A DNA stretch of 64,000 bases from Oikopleura dioica (taxonomy: Eukaryota > Chordata > Appendicularia > Copelata > Oikopleuridae), in NCBI GenBank assembly GCA_907165135.1, contig OU015569.1, positions 9,548,501 through 9,612,500 on the forward strand, given 5' to 3'. Position numbers and translations under genes: made by a program. The notes beneath the pieces were generated by a model that was given only the letters and a program-made list of their open reading frames with translations, was not told the DNA's origin and searched no databases. This document shows positions 58,535-64,000 of this stretch, one piece after another. How positions within the stretch are numbered: position 1 is the stretch's first letter; each line of letters starts with the position of its first letter.

Positions 58535-58590
58535 TTACGTTTGGTTAGGATATGGTAGTGCTTATTTGAAGGGGTCGGGTTTCGAGTGGC

Positions 58591-60521
58591 TTACGAGTCA
58601 TTTATGGTCACTTCGCGGACGACTGTTTGTTGACCAGATGCGTCCGTTGTTTGGACCGATTGCAGCGGAACAGTTTGAATAACTTTGATGGGAATTTGCT
58701 TTGAGATCGCATTTGAAAGTCCCAAATCGTCCATCGGCGATTGGAGTTTCAGCTCGATCGCTTGACCATTTGCATTCGTTAGGATTTGCCTTGCGCTCTC
58801 CTGTCCAGTGCTGCCAGCAACGGATACTGTCCCATTGATTTGATTTAGGACTAGGTGCGGCGTCTGGTGGGAGTTCTGTGGTGATTGCTGTTGTACCGGG
58901 CTGTGATTCGAAGGAGAAGAAGTGTGGTTTTTGTTAGTGTCGAACTTTGGTTTTGGCATGGCTTTCTTGATTTCCTCCTATAAATTTCATTATAGAACTT
59001 CGCAAGTGACTCCATTAATAACTTACAAGAGTTCCGTCGCCTTTTTTGACGTGCGTCTTCGCGTGCCTTATGCGTTCATCACTTCTAGCAAATCCACGGT
59101 TGCATATGGGACAGACATAAGGCTTTTCTTTCGTGTGGCATCGTGTATGTGTCCTCAGATGGTCCTTTCGCGTGAATTTCCTCGTACAGTATTGGCAAGC
59201 TGAATCAGTAATTTGGAAGAGTCTTCCTTTGTGTCTTACCAAAAGGGCGCGTATCTGTGTGAATTCTTTCGTGACGTTTACATTCATCTGCTCGAGCAAA
59301 TCGTTTGTAACAGAAGGAGCAGGAATGGGGTCGATCTTCATGCGGAACCTTGAAAGAGAAGTTACTTTTACTATCCAGCCAACTCCACAAACATTTACCT
59401 GAGAGAAGGGACTTGGATAGATATGAGCAGTCGACACTTCCTTATTGAACTCGACACGCTGACCAGGTGGAATGAGCGTCGTCTGTGTCGGTTTTATTCC
59501 CGCAATTCCAGCAGCATCTTCCACCAGATTTATCGAGCTCGAATTCTCAGAAACTATAAACTTTGAAAATGGATTCTCCTCGTTGATTTCTTACCTTTCA
59601 CAACTTTAACTTTCTGACTCGGGCTGACGGGGTTAGAAGTTGTCGTCTGGTTCGCCTGTGGACTTTGAAGAAGAAGAATTTGTTGACCGCCATTTTGACC
59701 ACCTGTAAAAGTCTTTACGGACATATAACTATTTAGCTTAGTACCTTGCTGAGGAATTACAAAAATACTGTTCTGCGGGATGATCATGATCTGACTTGTT
59801 TGCCCATCTCCATTTTGAATCTGGAGTATCTGCTGCGTCTGATTAGTTTGAGGAATTTGTATGAACTTCTGGTTGGAAGAATTCGACACTAGAGCCAGTA
59901 TCAATAGATGCACTTTTGGAGACTCCTACCTGTTTGAAAAGTGATATTCTGGCTAGATGCGTCTAGAACACGAGTCTTGGTGGGCGGTTCACATTCCTCA
60001 GATGTGATCAGTTCGATACCGTCTTCGTCGTTCTCACCAATATGCGTTCCATCATTCTCATCGATATACGTGATTTCGTGGCCGGCTAAATTGTCTCGAG
60101 TCAGTATACTGATAGACTTTTCTGCTAAAGGTCGGGATGTTAACACTCACATGCAGCTGAAATCGGTGTCGTATAGATCGTAACGTTTTCTTGCGAGCGG
60201 GGACGGGCTCATCCTCAAACTGAACGGGCTGACTTTGCTGAAATTGGAACGTTGTCTGGCTATTCTGAAGGTTTCCGGAGGTGCCCGGGTTGACAGAATT
60301 CGGCGTGTTTATCACGAAACTTTCTATCTTCGGAGTGTTTTCGGCCTTGCCGCACTCTACGAGCTCGACCGTTTGACTCAGTTCATCGTCCGTCTTCATT
60401 GACTCGATCGTGGTCATCATGCTGGGCACTAAAATTACAGTGAATTAATGGAATTTTTTGACGTTATATTGATACGAAAATTTCGCTGAGTATTCTTACG
60501 GTCTGGAAAGTCGAAGAACAT
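58591..60521 (-). CDS. Egr-like three C2H2 zinc-finger transcription factor
   Basis: Start in a 22-nt exon, 60500-60521 (MFFDFPD), then an exon from 60428 and several more to the stop at 58591. The N-terminal two thirds are Gln/Asn/Thr-rich activation-domain-like sequence ([30 protein letters not shown]). Three consecutive C2H2 fingers follow at 59020-59400: [42 protein letters not shown] and [21 protein letters not shown]. The RSDER/RKDHL-type contact residues resemble Egr/Krox fingers (GC-rich sites). A Gln-rich C-terminal tail follows. Whether it is a true Egr orthologue or another KLF/Egr relative is unresolved. A MITE lies 54 bp beyond the stop. Confidence 0.85.
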
Positions 60522-61839
60522 TTTAATGAGAAAAAATTATCAGGCGTCGAGCTTTCTCGTTTCTTATTATTTTAATTTAGATGCTCTGTGAATATATGAT
60601 CATTCACAAATAGTTCTGATAGCGCATTTAAATGGATGTGCTTGGCGAAGCACAAAAGAAGAGACTATCGCTCAATATAGCGTCCAATTGTTATTTTCCA
60701 TTGTGTTCAACATTGCGAAATGATGATGATAGAAAATATACATCGTCTCTCGTAATCAGTAAATTTAGGCGAGCTACAAATAATTAAATGAATGGATCCA
60801 AACGAATGAGTTCTGAATCTGAATTTTTGAGGTCTGTTCTTATTTTGTGGAAGCCCCCAAAGAAAAAGTACCAATTCTGTTAGTCGGTTAAAAAGTCTAA
60901 TTCAGAAAATAATGATTTTAGGCGACTTTCTAAGGATAAAATTAGATGGGAAAAACAGGTGGGAAACAACTTCTCCTTTTTTCTAGATTGAATTGTGTTT
61001 CTCAGTGAAATTTACGACGAAAACAAAGGGAGAAGCAATGTGAGAAACACTCTAAAATCTAGAAAATATTCAAGGAGTGCTTCCCACTGAATAATCGCCG
61101 ACAATAAATCGATGAGTGAGATTACCTATTTCGGACTGCGGCTCGGACTGAATTTGAATTCGTTTGGTTTGATGAAAAGGAGCGTGTCCAGTGATTTGCT
61201 CTGCATTGCGATTGTGATGAGCATTGACGGATTCTTTTTGAATGTCTTCATCCCTGGAAACAACGTTTATGGAACTGACAGAGCATCGAATGAGGGAAAT
61301 GATTGGAGCTGAGAATAAGGACTCGAGGCACGAAGAGAGATGGAAGCGATGAGAGCAAGAGTGATGATGTACTCACTTTTTGGATTGATTAGACATTCTA
61401 GATCGCCGCGGCCGCTGAGGTAGGCGAGTTCGGCTGAGCCACGTGGGCGGGAGTTGAGGCACGGGCGGATCCGTTCAGGACAATCTAAGGGTCTCTTTTG
61501 GGGGTCTCTGTGTGGGGTGTAGGCTGCAAAAGTGTGGGCCTGGGCTGGAGCTGGGCCCTCCTCCGTAATATAACCCCCGCTGTGGAGAGCAGCCAATCAG
61601 CAGCGCGGATCGACCCATGCCTACGCAACGAGAGGAACGAACCATCGCACCAAATGCGCGAAATGAGTCATCACATTGGAGAGCGCGCGACGCAACTCTC
61701 TCTGGTAGAAAATAGACAGAGCGGAAAATAGACATGATTACGGTCCCCAGGGCACAGAGCTGGAAGAGCAACAGTTAATATCTAACCAGTCGATAAAGAG
61801 ACAATAGAGACCCATCAACCCCGGCGCCGCACGAAAACG
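60522..61839. other. divergent promoter region with dispersed repeat
   Basis: 1.3 kb between the Egr-like and SMAD genes. At 60955-61090 there is a palindromic copy of the GTGTTTCTCA/TCTAGA repeat family seen at 34768. A GC-rich stretch at 61385-61640 next to the SMAD start is a likely promoter. Confidence 0.45.
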
Positions 61840-63996
61840 ATGAACGGCCCGATTGACTACATCAGCGACGGACATGGACAGTTCTCATCTACCACCGCTA
61901 GACATTCTAGCGTCCCGCACAAATCCAAAGGAACCAGTTCTTCTATAATCAGACATAGTCAGGGTGCGTTTAGTAATCTTTATTCGAAATAGTTAAAAGC
62001 CCTTTCTTTCTCGAGATTTTTCTATCCTTCCGGCCTTATCGTTTGAAATAGCGAAGAGTAAGAAGGAGGTTAATTCAAAGATCGTCCCCAAATATTGTCT
62101 TAGGATTATCTAATAGTTATTTATTAGTGGTAATGGCTGGACAATAGTATTCTTTTCTTTTATTGCTTTGTCTGGGGCAGTAAATCAGTTCCGTTAGCTT
62201 ACATTCGTACATTTTTTTGTTAAATATAGACAGAGAAATGAGCACTGAAGGTAAAAAACTGGATGAAGGGAAAGGAGAAGGAAAGTCCCGGAAAGATGCG
62301 AAGCCATGTCATGATGAGGCTCAGAAGATCATCGACTATCTCCAGAAGAAGTATAACTACCACCATTTGCCGTACGGATCGTCCGCCGACGATGGTCACC
62401 AGACGATCTTGACAAAGTGCAAGAACTTGCAGAAAGAGATTCTCTCCGTCTGCAGAAGAATCAAGCGAGCGAATCGCTCTTCAAAGTCCTTGCTCGACGT
62501 GCTCAACAACGAGGACGAATCCATCTGCCTTGTTATCAAAAGGAACCAGGTAGGAAGCGCAACATAAACAGTGCTCACCAACAGCGGAAGCTGGCATAAT
62601 ATTACTGGCATAATATTACATGCACCGTCACGTATTCAACCCGTTAAAATCTCGTTTCATTTAGGATGGTAGAATTCAAGTCGATGGAAGAAAAGTCTGG
62701 CCCCATGCGTTTATGTTTCATCTTTACGCGCTCTTCATCAAGGTCCGGGTTTCAAAGTGTCAGCAGGTCACTTAGTATCTCTCATTCATGGGTGCTTGAG
62801 TTCGATGGAACCTGGAAAAGGGGGACAACACCCGTGAGCAATGTGGAAATCATTCTGAGTTGCGAACGAAGGAAAACTTGAAAACTCCATGCAGCTACCC
62901 TTTTGCGGCGGAATGGGCGAACGGAGAAAATCTGCTTTGCATCAACCCTTTCCATTACGAAGAAAAACTAAAGATTGAAGTAAACTCGCTGGTTAAGCGA
63001 ACACCACTCACGAAAGGTCCTCCTTCGCGGCCGTCAACAGCCTCGTCGGTGAGAACCGAAGCTTCAGGAAACTCTTTGATGATAGACTCTAATTGTCTTG
63101 AGAAGCTTTCGCTCTCCAAGAATCTGTGGGAAGTGCCTAACAGACGCGAGCGCAAATTCGGCGATGATGAGCTGAAGAACGCCAAGGGTATCATCAAATT
63201 CGAAGAGACAGTCTCGAAGGCACACGAGAAAAGAAACATGCACAACACGAGAAGCAGAAGTCCTAGGTAATTTTTATTATAACGTTCTATTTACTAAAAT
63301 GTACAGAATTTCATTAGCACTTTTTGTTATTGAGTAGGCAGAACTTGCTTAATATATAAACATATTGCTTTAATAAATGTTAGATGAGAATCAATTTTTG
63401 AAGAAGGTCTATAATTTTGTTGTAGACAATGTAACACAACCGGTCGTCAAGTTGCGTCAGATTTGCTAATAAACTATTGACTCAATAGCTACGAAAGCTT
63501 GCTTTATCAAAGAATTTAGACAGGGACGACGCAACCCAGCATGTGTGACTGATTGTGAGCTGATCAAGCTTTCTTTGCAGCCTGTAAACACGGTCAATGA
63601 AGTGAAAAGTCAGCTAGAAGACTTCTCTTTCATGGAAAACGCATTCAATGACGTCCAGGTTGGAGATGTCGGTGACGTAGCCGGGCTGCAACAGATAGAA
63701 GATCAGTTAGGGCTTCAGCCTACGAATGCAAACCAGAACGGTAGCCACGATAATTCGGAGTACTCAATGGTGACACACCCAATTGTGCTTCGCGAGGCAG
63801 CGGAGAAACCTTGGTGCAACGTTTCCGTGTACGAGTGCAACAACAAAATCGAGGTCTACTCAACGGCGAAGACTCAGCTCGGTGTCGAGTACAAGGCGGC
63901 CGATGTAAATAGATACGCCAAGAAGGAGACTCTCAAGGGCAAGGACGCTGCCCAAACGGATATTTTCGACTTGTCCAGCATCTCCAATGTAAATAG
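61840..63996 (+). CDS. SMAD family signal transducer, 3' end beyond window
   Basis: TGF-beta pathway transcription factor. Exons 61840-61963 (MNGPIDYISDGHGQF), 62230-62549, 62665-62742, 62860-63266 and 63520-63996, where a GT donor falls on the window edge. The MH1 domain shows AQKIIDYLQKKYNYHH, CLVIKRNQ, DGRIQVDGRKVWPHAF and CSYPF...NLLCINPFHYEEK, with the conserved DNA-binding hairpin and zinc-site residues largely kept. DGR(I/L)QVxGRK is closest to SMAD4 rather than receptor SMADs. A Ser/Lys-rich linker leads to the start of MH2 (EKPWCNVSVYE and FDLSSISNVNR). MH1 is diverged, lacking the usual RLWRWPDLH block (reads HLYALFIK). The rest of MH2 is outside. Confidence 0.88.
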
Positions 63997-64000
63997 GTAA

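Overview
The window reads as compact animal nuclear DNA. Orthologues of COUP-TF, EED, SMAD, a claudin, MOB2, an IRBIT-like AHCYL, UBE2N and a TATA-driven H2A/H2B pair place it in Metazoa, probably Chordata. Most introns are 40-60 nt. Several are not GT-AG, and several start codons lie within about 12 nt of a TTTAG-type acceptor with no visible upstream exon, as expected for spliced-leader trans-splicing. Some neighbours on the same strand are 75-141 bp apart, like operon pairs. Together this suggests an appendicularian (larvacean) tunicate; that is an inference from gene style, not from a species match.

Layout: 1960-3544 (+) ADP/ATP carrier paralogue; 8638-10800 (+) serine-rich unknown; 11499-14052 (-) AHCYL; 14910-18829 transposon nest with a 2 kb satellite; 19194-19957 (-) Ras-like GTPase; 20228-22178 (-) MOB2; 22846-23684 (-) UBE2N; 23826-26103 (-) ATP6AP1 carrying a 960 bp insertion; 27742-29328 (-) nuclear-receptor ligand-binding domain without a DNA-binding domain; 31970-33747 (-) alpha-SNAP; 35142-36017 (-) unknown; 36467-37419 (+) claudin; 37540-38350 and 38426-40011 (-) two unknown membrane proteins, probably an operon; 41222-47264 (-) COUP-TF; 49712-50722 divergent H2A/H2B; 51146-52587 (-) EED; 52846-54598 (-) carbohydrate sulfotransferase; 55076-57641 (+) alpha-amylase with trefoil domains; 58591-60521 (-) Egr-like zinc finger; 61840-63996 (+) SMAD, cut by the window end.

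The genes are mostly unrelated housekeeping and developmental functions. Intergenic space and large introns collect around the developmental regulators (COUP-TF, the nuclear receptor, SMAD/Egr), while housekeeping genes are tightly packed.

The most unusual content is mobile and splicing-related. Three TIR elements beginning TAGG with perfect 8-bp target duplications (hAT-like) were found: one carries about 36 copies of a 56-bp double-hairpin repeat, one sits inside a coding exon of ATP6AP1, and one lies at an exon boundary so that its own end forms the 3' splice site. At least four introns in three genes need non-GT donors (GC, GA or CC) to keep conserved protein blocks intact, and each has a GT 3-5 nt downstream of the inferred cut.
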